Source of the DNA: a candidate division Zixibacteria bacterium RBG-1
Lineage (GTDB): Bacteria; Zixibacteria; MSB-5A5; DSPP01; RBG-1
DNA length: 64,000 nt
Reading direction: 5' to 3'
Assembly (NCBI GenBank): GCA_000447245.1
Contig: AUYT01000001.1
Span: 352,825-416,824, forward strand
Under the pieces are notes generated by a model that worked only from the letters and a program-made list of their open reading frames with translations, made no database searches and had not been told where the DNA came from. Shown here piece after piece: positions 1-8,017 of the stretch (its first letter is position 1; every line of letters begins with the position of its first letter). The translations under genes and the position numbers were made by a program.

Positions 1-272
1 AAATAAAGAATGACCTTAGAATTTTTGACTAGCAGAACAAATGAATCTTTTTTCTGCTCATCCACTCCGGTTTTAGAATCGAAATAATCGTTAGCCAAGT
101 TAACCGCTATCTGCAAAAACAGTAGCCCAAAGAAAGCCAGAAAAAATCTACCCAGGTCAAAAAGTTTCTGGTCATAGTAGGCGATGGAACTTCCCAAAAG
201 AACCGGAATTACCGCAGCAGTGTAAATCGGTAAATTGAAAGTTCGGTAAAACTGTTTAAATTTTCTCCCCAT
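1..272 (-). CDS. menA: 1,4-dihydroxy-2-naphthoate polyprenyltransferase (MenA-like), cut by window edge
   Basis: The reverse complement from an ATG at 272 stays open to the window edge for 90 codons. The protein starts MGRKFKQFYRTFNLPIYTAA and contains NLANDYFDSKTGVD, the first Asp-rich prenyl-diphosphate binding motif (NxxxDxxxxxxxD) of UbiA-superfamily prenyltransferases; the wording NLANDY is typical of MenA. The family attaches a polyprenyl chain to 1,4-dihydroxy-2-naphthoate in the inner membrane during menaquinone synthesis. Two hydrophobic segments are visible (about residues 13-33 and 43-62). The second Asp motif lies outside the window. No clear ribosome binding site precedes the ATG. 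MenA is more likely than UbiA or a chlorophyll-type homologue, but only the N-terminal third is visible. Confidence 0.8.
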   Translation of the reverse strand, partial: MGRKFKQFYRTFNLPIYTAAVIPVLLGSSIAYYDQKLFDLGRFFLAFFGLLFLQIAVNLANDYFDSKTGVDEQKKDSFVLLVKNSKVILY

Positions 273-366
273 CTTTTAGTTAAATAAGGTGATTCCTGGT
301 TTAATTGTCAAATCCAAAGATAGAAATCAAACTGCTGGTTTTACCCTAAAAAAGTTAAAAAAAAAC

Positions 367-394
367 TTGACAAATCCTAAATTTTACCTTATAT
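367..394 (+). promoter_or_regulatory. Possible sigma70-type promoter for the DUF1326 gene
   Basis: TTGACA at 367-372 and TTATAT at 389-394 are separated by 16 bp, in an AT-rich stretch about 50 bp before the start codon at 447. A TATAAC at 392-397 is an alternative -10 with 19 bp spacing. The call rests on consensus matching only. Confidence 0.45.
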
Positions 395-446
395 AACGTC
401 GAAAAATTAAAAGTAAAAATTACTAATAAAACAAAAGGAGGAAGTT

Positions 447-1109
447 ATGAAGAAGTTTTTACTTATAGCAGTTGCAGTCTTGTCAGCTTTGGTGCTGGTT
501 TGGGCTAAAGGAGAAAAATCTGGTAAAACTCCTTGGAGTATCAAGGCCAGTTATATTGAATCCTGTAGTTGTCGGATGTTCTGTCCCTGCTATTTTTCCA
601 CTAATCCAGATGGGAGTATGTGTGAGTTCAATAACGTGGTTATGATTAAACGGGGGAATTTTGGTTCTACCAAATTGGATGGATTGAAAGTCTGGCTAAC
701 CGGTGATTTAGGAGAAGATTTTGGGGATGGACAAGCAGAGTGGCTGGTCGTGACTGTCGAACCCACGACCACCGAGGAGCAGATTGAGGCCATCGGTAAA
801 ATTTTCTCTGTAATTTACCCGGCCAAATGGAATGATTTTAAAATTGACAAAAAGAAAATCAGCATGGAGTTTGGGGAGAAGCCTCATGCTACATTAGGAG
901 ACGGAGAAGCGGAAGTGACATTGGATATGATCAAGGACAAACATGGAAAGCAGGTGGTTATTAACAATTTGAATTACTGGGGAGCTAATTCTAATACGGG
1001 TTTTAGAGTAGGATATAGCGCTCACCACTATGAGGGGAATGGTAAAAAATTCGACCACGAACATGTGAACGGATTTTTGATTGATATCGAGGGTAAGGGA
1101 GAGATTTAA
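447..1109 (+). CDS. DUF1326 domain protein, exported
   Basis: This 220-residue protein has a Lys-plus-hydrophobic N-terminus ending VWAKG (residues 1-21), read as a signal peptide or membrane anchor. The rest matches the DUF1326 pattern: a cysteine-rich front with C40, C42, C46, C48 and C59 (ESCSCRMFCPCYF), followed by a beta-rich domain and a late YSAHHYEGNG segment. DUF1326 has no established biochemical role; the paired cysteines suggest metal binding or a redox function. The start is supported by AAAGGAGGAAG a few bases upstream. The gene stands alone between a probable promoter and a clear terminator, so it is likely a single-gene transcript. Confidence 0.8.
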   Translation: MKKFLLIAVAVLSALVLVWAKGEKSGKTPWSIKASYIESCSCRMFCPCYFSTNPDGSMCEFNNVVMIKRGNFGSTKLDGLKVWLTGDLGEDFGDGQAEWLVVTVEPTTTEEQIEAIGKIFSVIYPAKWNDFKIDKKKISMEFGEKPHATLGDGEAEVTLDMIKDKHGKQVVINNLNYWGANSNTGFRVGYSAHHYEGNGKKFDHEHVNGFLIDIEGKGEI

Positions 1110-1123
1110 AAGAGTTTTCTTCT

Positions 1124-1155
1124 AAAAAGCCACCTCAATTTGGGGTGGCTTTTTT
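1124..1155 (+). terminator. Rho-independent terminator after the DUF1326 gene
   Basis: AAAAAGCCACC and GGTGGCTTTTT form a GC-rich stem closed by a short loop, and the 3' arm runs into a T tract. It begins 15 bp after the stop codon of the DUF1326 gene. Confidence 0.9.
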
Positions 1156-1168
1156 ATTTGGTAAGAAA

Positions 1169-1199
1169 TGTAACGCCCCGTATAAAACGGGGCGTTACA
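1169..1199. repeat. Perfect 13-bp inverted repeat with 5-nt loop
   Basis: TGTAACGCCCCGT (1169-1181) is followed after ATAAA by its exact reverse complement (1187-1199). It follows the preceding terminator directly and has no T tract, so it is not itself a terminator. It resembles the short GTAGGGGCG-type intergenic palindromes seen elsewhere in the window, for example near 17612. Confidence 0.85.
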
Positions 1200-1214
1200 A
1201 CAAGTATAAAAATT

Positions 1215-1244
1215 CACAACAGATGCAGCAGATTGAACAGATTA
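1215..1244 (+). repeat. Copy 1 of a CACAACAGAT-type intergenic repeat
   Basis: CACAACAGATGCAGCAGATT followed by GAACAGATTA is similar to 1703-1730 and to the reverse complement of 1745-1772. It lies upstream of the small dockerin-like gene, with the other two copies downstream of it. Confidence 0.7.
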
Positions 1245-1254
1245 TAAAAAGCCA

Positions 1255-1283
1255 TTGACTTTTTTTAATTTTTCTATTATATT
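1255..1283 (+). promoter_or_regulatory. Promoter candidate for the small dockerin-like gene
   Basis: TTGACT (1255-1260) and TATATT (1278-1283) are 17 bp apart and about 50 bp upstream of the ATG at 1331. The leader between contains a small TAGAG/CTCTA hairpin. Confidence 0.6.
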
Positions 1284-1330
1284 TTGGTGGTAGAGAACTA
1301 GAACCTCTATCAAAATAGGGAGTTGAGCTT

Positions 1331-1687
1331 ATGTCTAACCAAAAATTCATCTCGGTCTTAGGTAGTCTAATTCTTTTATTCGCAATTTATTCCACTTCAT
1401 TTTCTCAAGAAGTTCAAAATAAAAACTTCTTTTTGAACCCGATGGTTATCTCTCCGACAGATACCTGTCTTTATAAGCCCGGAGATGTTTGGAGAGATAA
1501 CAAAATTAATTTGCAAGACATCATTGAGCTTGTCGGCTGTGTTTTTAGAGATTGTTTCAGTAACCCTCCTTGCGTCAAAGATGTTAATGGCAATGGAAGT
1601 GAGAATATTTCGGATGTTATTTATCTGGTAAATTATCTTTTCAGAGGTGGTCCTGCACCAGTGAAAAGTGGAGTGTGCTGCTTATAG
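1331..1687 (+). CDS. Small secreted stand-alone dockerin-like protein
   Basis: This 118-residue protein has a signal peptide (about residues 1-26, ending STSFSQ), a short linker and two EF-hand-like dockerin repeats. The 12-residue loops are D52-D63 (DVWRDNKINLQD) and D84-D95 (DVNGNGSENISD), each followed by the hydrophobic helix typical of these repeats (VIYLVNYLFRGG). Dockerins bind calcium and dock onto cohesin domains; whether this one has a cohesin partner is inference. The C-terminus PVKSGVCCL matches the ends of the two large proteins at 48099 and 51619. There is no catalytic or other domain, so it is a dockerin with nothing attached. A purine-rich AGGGAG lies about 8-10 bases before the ATG. 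Repeats lie on both sides. Confidence 0.8.
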   Translation: MSNQKFISVLGSLILLFAIYSTSFSQEVQNKNFFLNPMVISPTDTCLYKPGDVWRDNKINLQDIIELVGCVFRDCFSNPPCVKDVNGNGSENISDVIYLVNYLFRGGPAPVKSGVCCL

Positions 1688-1702
1688 TTGTAGAAAGACA
1701 TT

Positions 1703-1772
1703 CACAACAGATTTAGCGGATTAAGCAGATAATATTAATTCTTCATCTGCTACATCTGTTTAATCTGTTGTG
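1703..1772. repeat. Inverted pair of CACAACAGAT-type repeats
   Basis: The 28-base unit at 1703-1730 and the reverse complement of 1745-1772 differ at about 5 of 28 positions. Together they can fold into a long imperfect hairpin with a 14-nt loop. The same unit occurs in direct orientation at 1215-1244, on the other side of the small dockerin-like gene. Confidence 0.75.
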
Positions 1773-1781
1773 AGATTTATT

Positions 1782-1842
1782 TGTTCTGTCAGGGTCTCAG
1801 TCCTGACACTCGAAACTGTCAGGAGTAGCTCCTGACAGAACA
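1782..1842. repeat. Nested TGTCAGG palindromes (intergenic hairpin family)
   Basis: The outer arms TGTTCTGTCAGG (1782-1793) and CCTGACAGAACA (1831-1842) are exact reverse complements. Two smaller hairpins lie inside: TGTCAGG-GTCTCAGT-CCTGACA (1787-1808), and a perfect 10-bp stem with loop TAG (1816-1838). The GGTCTC core resembles the hairpins at 4235, 4315, 4758 and 4798. Confidence 0.75.
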
Positions 1843-1862
1843 GAAAACTGACCTCTCCCCTA

Positions 1863-1883
1863 CCCTCTCCTCAGAGGAGAGGG
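1863..1883. repeat. Perfect palindrome CCCTCTCCTC/GAGGAGAGGG
   Basis: This 10-bp inverted repeat with a single central base lies 9 bp beyond the 3' end of purL. It has no T tract in the purL direction, so it could stabilise the 3' end but is not a standard terminator. Confidence 0.6.
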
Positions 1884-1891
1884 AGAAAAAA

Positions 1892-4120
1892 TTAATCACC
1901 CATTAAATTTCCAATAGCATTATAATACAAATCTTTCAACTGCTCTGAGGAAATATCAATCCAATCATTTATAATTAATCTATCCGGAGTAACTTCACCA
2001 ATCACTGCCATAGGCACTTTATATTTTTGAGCAATTTTTTCTAATTTTTTCAATGAATCTTTAGCTAAGCTTACCACAATTCTAGACTGAGTCTCCCCAA
2101 AGAGTAAGGAATCGACTCTAATCTTATCATTTAGTTTAATTTTTGCTCCAAAAGTTCTGTCTGGATTGGTAATACAACATTCAGCCAAAGCAATTGCCAG
2201 TCCACCTTCCGAGCAATCATGAGCAGATTTTATAATTCCAGCTTGAATTGCTTCGAGACAACTGCTTTGCAGATTTTTTTCAAAATTCAAATCAATTTTA
2301 GGAGGTTTCCCTTTAACTAAATTATGAATCACTTTCAGGTATTCAGAACCGCCCAATTCCTCTTTGTTTTTTCCCAATAAAACAATCAAATCGCCTTCAG
2401 CTTTAAACCAACTAGTGGTGATATGTTTCAAATCTTCGATTAAACCGACCATTCCCACGACCACCGTGGGATAAACGGCTCGTTTCTGGTCTGTATCTTC
2501 GTTGTAAAAGCTGACATTTCCACCGGTCACCGGAGTTTCCAAAATCCGGCAGGCCTTCCCCATTCCCATCACCGCTTCATAAAAGGTCCAGAAGATTTCC
2601 TTGTCATAGGGGTTGCCGAAATTCAAACAGTTGGTAATTCCCAGAGGTTTTCCACCGGCACAGACGACATTGCGGGCAGCTTCAGCCACGGCAATCTGTC
2701 CGCCGTTATAAGGGTCTAAATAAATGTATCTCCCATTTCCGTCAGTTTTGACCGCTAAAGCTTTATGGGTATTTCTGATTCTTAAAACTGCGGCGTCACT
2801 GCCTGGTTTTACTACCGTGTTAGTTCTTACCGAAGTATCATACTGCTGATAAATCCAGATTTTAGAGGCAATATTGGGTGAGGAGATTAATTTTAATAAT
2901 ACTTCATTGTAATCTTTGGGCTCTGGAATTTTAGACAGCTTTAATTTATTAAATTTATCCAAATATTTGGGTCTTTTGGTTTTTCTCTGGTAAACGGGCG
3001 CTCCTCCGCCTACTACTAAAGCTTGGGCCGGAATTTCAGCCACCACTTTTCCGCTATTTTTCACCCTCAAAATCCCGTCATCTGTCACTTTTCCGATTAT
3101 TTCAGAGTTCAAATCCCATTTGGCAAAAATCTTCTGCAGCTCTTTTACTTTATCTTTTTTGGTTACCACTAACATCCGCTCCTGCGATTCCGAGAGCATG
3201 ATTTCATAAGGGGTCATATTTTCTTCTCTTAATGGCACCAATGCCACATCAATCTCCATCCCGCAATTTCCCTTAGCCGACATCTCCGCAGAAGAGCAGG
3301 TCAAACCGGCAGCTCCCATATCCTGGATTCCCACCACATAACCGGACTCAATGGCTTCCAGGGTTGCCTCCAGCAAAAGTTTCTCTGTAAAAGGGTCTCC
3401 GATTTGGACCGATGGTCGCTTAAATTCAGATTTTTTAGATATCTCCTCTGAAGCAAATGTAGCTCCGTGGATTCCATCTCGGCCGGTGGAAGAACCCACA
3501 ATCAAAACCGGATTTCCCACACCGGCAGCTCGGGCAAAAGCCATTTTATTTTTCTTGACTAAACCGACTGCCATGGCATTCACAAGGGGATTGGATAAGT
3601 AGCAGTCCTCGAAATAAATTTCTCCTCCCACAGTGGGAACTCCGAAACAGTTGCCGTAATCCCCGATGCCCCGAATCACTCCGTCCATTAAGTACCGGGC
3701 CCGTTGGTGTTTCAATTCTCCGAATCTCAAAGAATCCAGGCAGGTAATCGGTCTGGCTCCCATGGTGAAAATATCCCGCATTATCCCGCCGACTCCGGTG
3801 GCGGCTCCCTGATAGGGCTCAACTGCGGAAGGATGGTTGTGGCTTTCGATTTTGAAGACCACGGCTAAGTTATTGCCTAAATCTATGGCGCCGGCATTTT
3901 CTTCTCCGGTTTTGACGACTAATTTCTTTCCTTCACGGGGGAGTTTCTTCAAAACTGCTAAAGAATTTTTGTAACTGCAATGCTCGGACCACATTACCGA
4001 AAAGATGCCCAGTTCGGTGAAGTTGGGTTTGCGGGCTAAGATTTGGCAAATTTTTTTGTATTCTTCAGAAGATAAGCCATGGTCGGAGATAACTTTTTTG
4101 GTGATTTTGGGTTTTTTCAT
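1892..4120 (-). CDS. purL: Phosphoribosylformylglycinamidine synthase subunit PurL
   Basis: This 742-residue protein has the length of the small, stand-alone PurL. The enzyme converts formylglycinamide ribonucleotide to the amidine with ATP and ammonia (supplied by PurQ via PurS) in step 4 of purine synthesis. The signature [11 protein letters not shown] at residues 43-53 carries the catalytic His. Glycine-rich ATP/metal-binding segments follow, including [20 protein letters not shown] and [18 protein letters not shown], with a second pseudo-repeat from about residue 400 ([26 protein letters not shown]). PurQ and PurS would be expected as separate proteins but are not in the window; PurM is at 56544, far away, so the pathway is split. 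No strong ribosome binding site is seen before the ATG. Confidence 0.97.
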   Translation of the reverse strand: MKKPKITKKVISDHGLSSEEYKKICQILARKPNFTELGIFSVMWSEHCSYKNSLAVLKKLPREGKKLVVKTGEENAGAIDLGNNLAVVFKIESHNHPSAVEPYQGAATGVGGIMRDIFTMGARPITCLDSLRFGELKHQRARYLMDGVIRGIGDYGNCFGVPTVGGEIYFEDCYLSNPLVNAMAVGLVKKNKMAFARAAGVGNPVLIVGSSTGRDGIHGATFASEEISKKSEFKRPSVQIGDPFTEKLLLEATLEAIESGYVVGIQDMGAAGLTCSSAEMSAKGNCGMEIDVALVPLREENMTPYEIMLSESQERMLVVTKKDKVKELQKIFAKWDLNSEIIGKVTDDGILRVKNSGKVVAEIPAQALVVGGGAPVYQRKTKRPKYLDKFNKLKLSKIPEPKDYNEVLLKLISSPNIASKIWIYQQYDTSVRTNTVVKPGSDAAVLRIRNTHKALAVKTDGNGRYIYLDPYNGGQIAVAEAARNVVCAGGKPLGITNCLNFGNPYDKEIFWTFYEAVMGMGKACRILETPVTGGNVSFYNEDTDQKRAVYPTVVVGMVGLIEDLKHITTSWFKAEGDLIVLLGKNKEELGGSEYLKVIHNLVKGKPPKIDLNFEKNLQSSCLEAIQAGIIKSAHDCSEGGLAIALAECCITNPDRTFGAKIKLNDKIRVDSLLFGETQSRIVVSLAKDSLKKLEKIAQKYKVPMAVIGEVTPDRLIINDWIDISSEQLKDLYYNAIGNLMGD

Positions 4121-4171
4121 TTAGGTGTCCAGTTACTAAAAATATATTTTTAAAAGGGAAAGTCAAGGAAA

Positions 4172-4203
4172 CAAAAAAGCTCTGGGTATAAGAACCCAGA
4201 GCT
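4172..4203 (-). terminator. Terminator for the SufT-like gene
   Basis: On the minus strand AGCTCTGGGT, a 6-nt loop and ACCCAGAGCT form a perfect 10-bp stem followed by TTTTTTG. It lies downstream of the SufT-like gene and upstream of purL, so purL probably has its own start site. Confidence 0.8.
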
Positions 4204-4234
4204 ACTCACAAGTTGTGTGCATCGCATGGGGTAG

Positions 4235-4256
4235 GGTCGGGTCTCCTGACCCGACC
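4235..4256. repeat. GGTCTCCTGACC-family hairpin
   Basis: GGTCGGGTC, loop TCCT, GACCCGACC: a perfect 9-bp stem. It shares the core GGTC-TCCT-GACC with the hairpin at 4798 but has different outer pairs. Confidence 0.75.
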
Positions 4257-4314
4257 TAATTACCATCAACAAATTAGGGAGGATTTTTTTTTATCAGAAT
4301 TAATAATAAACAAA

Positions 4315-4336
4315 CTTTGGGTCTGGAGACCCAAAG
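4315..4336. repeat. GGTCTCCTGACC-family hairpin, inverted copy
   Basis: CTTTGGGTCT, GG, AGACCCAAAG: a 10-bp stem. Read on the minus strand, the centre is GGTC-TCCA-GACC, like the other family members. Confidence 0.75.
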
Positions 4337-4359
4337 CTACCCCGCCACAGGGTTAATTT

Positions 4360-4662
4360 TCACTCAAATCCCAACTGCTTTTTGGCTTCGGCAGACATCC
4401 GTGATGGATCCCAAGGTGGGTCCCAGACCAACTCCACAGCAGCTTCAGTCACTCCCGGCAGAGCCAAGATTTTACTCTGGGCATCCTGAGCCATATGGTC
4501 TCCCATACAACACCCTTGAGTAGTCAGAGTCATCTTCACCGCCACTTTCCCCTGCTCATTTACCTGCACATCATAAATCAAACCCAAATCCACTAAGTTG
4601 ACGGGTATCTCCGGGTCGTAGCAGTCCTTTAACGCTTCAAAAACTTGTTCTCTGGTTATCAT
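4360..4662 (-). CDS. MIP18/DUF59 family protein (SufT-like iron-sulfur assembly factor)
   Basis: At 100 residues this is a single MIP18 (DUF59) domain. YDPEIPVNLVDLGLIYDV (from about residue 15) and MTLTTQGCCMGD (about residues 44-55) are the two family hallmarks; the conserved Cys lies in the second, where relatives usually read TTPGCP. The WDPPW segment near residue 81 is also typical. Members act in iron-sulfur cluster maturation as SufT or PaaD-like factors. No suf genes are adjacent, so the exact branch is open. The start is well supported by AAGGAGGAAATTAA before the ATG. A terminator follows at 4172-4203. Confidence 0.93.
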   Translation of the reverse strand: MITREQVFEALKDCYDPEIPVNLVDLGLIYDVQVNEQGKVAVKMTLTTQGCCMGDHMAQDAQSKILALPGVTEAAVELVWDPPWDPSRMSAEAKKQLGFE

Positions 4663-4757
4663 TTAATTTCCTCCTTATTGTAAACCCTTGTAAAAGATAC
4701 GACATTCTAAACCGAAAGACAAATAATTAATTACGCTACTCAAACTTCATTGTTACT

Positions 4758-4781
4758 GGTTTGGGTCTCCCGACCCAAACC
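4758..4781. repeat. GGTCTCCTGACC-family hairpin
   Basis: GGTTTGGGTC, loop TCCC, GACCCAAACC: a 10-bp perfect stem. A short TACCC/GGGTA pair (4782-4796) links it to the next hairpin at 4798. Confidence 0.75.
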
Positions 4782-4797
4782 TACCCATTAGGGGTAG

Positions 4798-4819
4798 GTC
4801 AAGGTCTCCTGACCTTGAC
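4798..4819. repeat. GGTCTCCTGACC-family hairpin
   Basis: GTCAAGGTC, loop TCCT, GACCTTGAC: a perfect 9-bp stem lying 7 bp beyond the 3' end of the peptidase/propeller/barrel gene. Confidence 0.75.
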
Positions 4820-4826
4820 ACTGGAT

Positions 4827-7800
4827 TTAAAATTCAGCACCTAAAGAGAAATAATAAATCGGCTTAGCCGAGACCGAATGGAAATCGGTTCTCCAGGCAG
4901 TATCATATTTCAAAACAATAAATCCCAAATTAGCTCTGGCGCCGAATCCGAAGCCGGACTTCAAATCCTTAAGCCTCCAGCTCCCGTTCTCGCTAGTGGT
5001 CCCTTTAAATTTTTTGGTATCGTTCCAGGCCGCTCCCAGGTCATAAAAAATATTGCCGCTGACCTGGGACAGCACCATCGGCAAAGGAAATTTCATAGCA
5101 AAATAATCAATAAAAGGGTAGCGGAATTCAAAGTTCATCAAACCGTATTTGGTTCCCTGAACGTCAAAATAATCATACCCTCTAAGAGGAGTTACCAATC
5201 TGGAGAAGTACAAACTTTCCATACTGTAGATATTTTTAAAGGTGTAATCCGGGACAATCCAGTTACCCACTCCCCCTAAGTAGAATAATCGGGGATCCGG
5301 CCCGAAGCTGGCTCCGCCGGAAAATCTGAAAGCGAAACTGTATCTTTTCTTAAAGTGCCAGTATTTACGATAATCCAACCAGGCCGACTGAAAAGCAATC
5401 GATTTTTGAGAAATTTTGGGTGCCCATTCGTAAGTCAAGCGGTAGCGGCTGCCGTTGACCGGTCCGGTCAGTCCCCAGATGACCGTATCGTTGATCCAGG
5501 ACCAGTCAAAATATAAAATCTTGCTGAAGCGGTCGTCGTATATGCCGGATCCGGGAGGGTAATCGTCATAATAGAATCGGTCCACCGTCAGATAAGTGAC
5601 ACCCGCTTCAGTTCTGGTAAAAGTAGACAGAGGCATGGAAGCTCCCCCTAAAAGAGCAAAAATTCCGTCCCGGAAAAGCCGGTCCAGCTCATCGATATAA
5701 TAATAATTGGTGCGCAAAAGCCCGGCGTTAAAATCAATTCTTTTGCCGGTATATTGATAAAAAATCTGAACGTTGGACTGGCTGATGGCGTTGAATAAAT
5801 CGGTGGCAATGAATAAATTGTGATTCCCCATCAGGTCACTGATCGCCAGAAAGGACTGCCCCCGGAATCCGAAGAAAGCGTCATACCCCACATTACCGGA
5901 AACCAGATCCGGAGAAAATTTCAATTTATATTTTTTCTTTTTGTATTCCCCATCCGGCAATTTAAAACTTAAGGTGGTATCTTTGGCAGTGCTGTCAACC
6001 ACTGTGGTAGCAGTATCCGCCGCTGTCGCGCCAGTATCAGTTTTTTCTCCTATGGTATATTCTGCTTCCGGTGTTTTATAAACATAAGAGCTGAACTCTT
6101 TTTCGCTTGTCTCGAGGATGTAGACAGAATCCTGGTATCCAACGGTTTTCAGAGCATCTAAAGCGAACCCCTCTTTTTGCTGATTCAAGACAAACTCAGT
6201 GGGTGCTAACTCTTCCCCGGGTTTGGTTTTGGGTAAAATCTCCTTCAACACAAAGATGTCCCAGCCCCCTTTGTAAAAACAGGAAAAAGCAATTTTCTCT
6301 CCGTCCGGAGACCAAGTAGGGTTAAAACAGCCGGAGATCACATTGGTTATAGGGTAGGTTTTTAAGCTATCCAGTTCGTGAATATACAGATTGTCAATGC
6401 CGTTTTTGTTGGAAACAAAACAGATTTTTCTCCCATCCGGCGAAAAGCAGGGCATGCGGCTGTTGCCAAATTCAGTAATCAGAGGCTTAAATTCTTGGGA
6501 ACCGGCTTCCACGCCTGCCAAATCTTGGCGGGCAGGCCAGATGAACAAGTTATATTGTCCATATCTGTATTTTTCGAAGCCGCTGGAATCAGAGTTTAAA
6601 GGACGGTCAGAAACAAAAACCAGACTGTTTCCATCCGGCGACCAGACCGGCTCTAACTCGGTGTAGGCATCATCTGTGATTTTCACCAATTTTTTATCTT
6701 TCAGAGTATAAGAATACAAATCCGCTTGTCCGTCTTTGACCCCTACAAAGACGATTTTTTCTTCATCCGGTGACCAGGTGGGTGAAAACATGGAATTTAA
6801 ACCGAACTTAAATTTTTTATAGATTTTTTTCTTTTTGACATTCACCAGACATAAGGCATCCTCACCTTTACTCTTGCTTACGAAGGTGAGCTTCTGGCCA
6901 TCCTTAGACCAGGAGATTCCGCTGATATAAGAATGCAGAGATTCCAAATCTCCGGACCTTTCCCCTTTGACCACCCGCTCAATTACTTTTCCGTCAATGG
7001 CGGAGATGATAAAAATTTCAGTGTAATCGGATTTATCTGAGAAGACCGCCAAGCGGTCTCCCTGGGGTGAATAGGCCGGTTTTTCATTGAAAAAAGAGCC
7101 ATCCTTTTCATGAAAAGTAAGCTGTTTGGCGAAATCTTTGGGCTCTTCTCTTTTGGCCAGCTCAGGCCAGTACTCTTTTTTCAAGGTTTTCATCCATTCA
7201 TCGGTTAGCCCTTTTTGGTCTATGCCGATGGCGGCCTTAAGAGCCTTATCCATACTCAAATGGATTTTACCCTTATTCAAAATCTCGGCGATTTTTTCTT
7301 TTCCGTATCTTTCCACTATAAAACTTAAAACCGATTGCCCCTGCTTGTAAGCTAAAAACCCCCCCACATATTCCAAGGGCTGCAGGTAATTATGGAGGGC
7401 GGCATCACGCAGAATCATATCGGCCTGATAGTCCAGACCGTGGCGGGAGGAGTACTCGGCGTAACCTTCGGCAAACCATAAAGGAAGGTCAAATAAAGCT
7501 TGTCGGCTTAAAATAGAGCGGATGATATTTCCGTACAGCATGTCAAAAATCATAGCATGGGTCAGTTCGTGGTGCAGAACATGGCGGAAATCTTCATAAG
7601 AGCCCATGAAAGGAATAACCACCCGGTTTTTAAAGGCCTCGGTAAAGCCACCCACCCCTTCCGGTAAAAGCCCCGGGGTGACGTTGGTCTGCTGAAATTC
7701 GTTGTGGGAGTTATAAATGATTATAGGAACCCGTTTGTTCAAAGAATATCTCAACTCTTCTTTGACGGTCCGGTAGGCATCTTCCAACACCTCGGCCGAA

Positions 7801-7988
7801 AATTTACCTAACCGGTCCCCTCCATCATAAGAGTAAATATCAAAATGCTCGGTCTGAATATAATGCCAGTCAAATTTCTGGTATTGGATTTTGTTTTTGC
7901 CGAAATACAAATCCTCCTGGGCCAAGACCAGGGGTAAAGAGAATAAGATAATAAAGATGATTCCTAATTTGATTTTGCTGACAGACAT
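4827..7988 (-). CDS. Exported peptidase MA-like, TolB-type propeller and outer-membrane barrel protein
   Basis: Four parts are visible in about 1053 residues (numbered here from the upstream GTG at 7994). A signal peptide ends LPLVLAQ. A peptidase MA-like domain follows, with HELTH at 142-146 and WFAEGYAEY at 173-181, the HExxH...E layout of gluzincin zinc proteases. From about 285 to 610 come WD40/TolB-like repeats (PTWSPDEEKIVFVG, PCFSPDGRKICFVSN, PTWSPDGEKIAFS). After a Thr/Ala-rich linker (about 660-690) the last 350 residues are beta-rich and end in F, as in Omp85/BamA-like barrels. It could be a surface or periplasmic protease tethered by its barrel; the substrate is unknown. The ATG at 7988, with GAGGG five bases upstream, is preferred to the GTG at 7994. 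Confidence 0.85.
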   Translation of the reverse strand: MSVSKIKLGIIFIILFSLPLVLAQEDLYFGKNKIQYQKFDWHYIQTEHFDIYSYDGGDRLGKFSAEVLEDAYRTVKEELRYSLNKRVPIIIYNSHNEFQQTNVTPGLLPEGVGGFTEAFKNRVVIPFMGSYEDFRHVLHHELTHAMIFDMLYGNIIRSILSRQALFDLPLWFAEGYAEYSSRHGLDYQADMILRDAALHNYLQPLEYVGGFLAYKQGQSVLSFIVERYGKEKIAEILNKGKIHLSMDKALKAAIGIDQKGLTDEWMKTLKKEYWPELAKREEPKDFAKQLTFHEKDGSFFNEKPAYSPQGDRLAVFSDKSDYTEIFIISAIDGKVIERVVKGERSGDLESLHSYISGISWSKDGQKLTFVSKSKGEDALCLVNVKKKKIYKKFKFGLNSMFSPTWSPDEEKIVFVGVKDGQADLYSYTLKDKKLVKITDDAYTELEPVWSPDGNSLVFVSDRPLNSDSSGFEKYRYGQYNLFIWPARQDLAGVEAGSQEFKPLITEFGNSRMPCFSPDGRKICFVSNKNGIDNLYIHELDSLKTYPITNVISGCFNPTWSPDGEKIAFSCFYKGGWDIFVLKEILPKTKPGEELAPTEFVLNQQKEGFALDALKTVGYQDSVYILETSEKEFSSYVYKTPEAEYTIGEKTDTGATAADTATTVVDSTAKDTTLSFKLPDGEYKKKKYKLKFSPDLVSGNVGYDAFFGFRGQSFLAISDLMGNHNLFIATDLFNAISQSNVQIFYQYTGKRIDFNAGLLRTNYYYIDELDRLFRDGIFALLGGASMPLSTFTRTEAGVTYLTVDRFYYDDYPPGSGIYDDRFSKILYFDWSWINDTVIWGLTGPVNGSRYRLTYEWAPKISQKSIAFQSAWLDYRKYWHFKKRYSFAFRFSGGASFGPDPRLFYLGGVGNWIVPDYTFKNIYSMESLYFSRLVTPLRGYDYFDVQGTKYGLMNFEFRYPFIDYFAMKFPLPMVLSQVSGNIFYDLGAAWNDTKKFKGTTSENGSWRLKDLKSGFGFGARANLGFIVLKYDTAWRTDFHSVSAKPIYYFSLGAEF

Positions 7989-8017
7989 AATCACCCTCTT
8001 TTTTTATCTGGCATGCT

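Noticed and set aside
4317-4523. 68-codon plus-strand open frame over the hairpin region and the SufT-like gene
   Set aside because: It lies opposite a well-supported conserved gene and across a palindromic repeat; no independent support.
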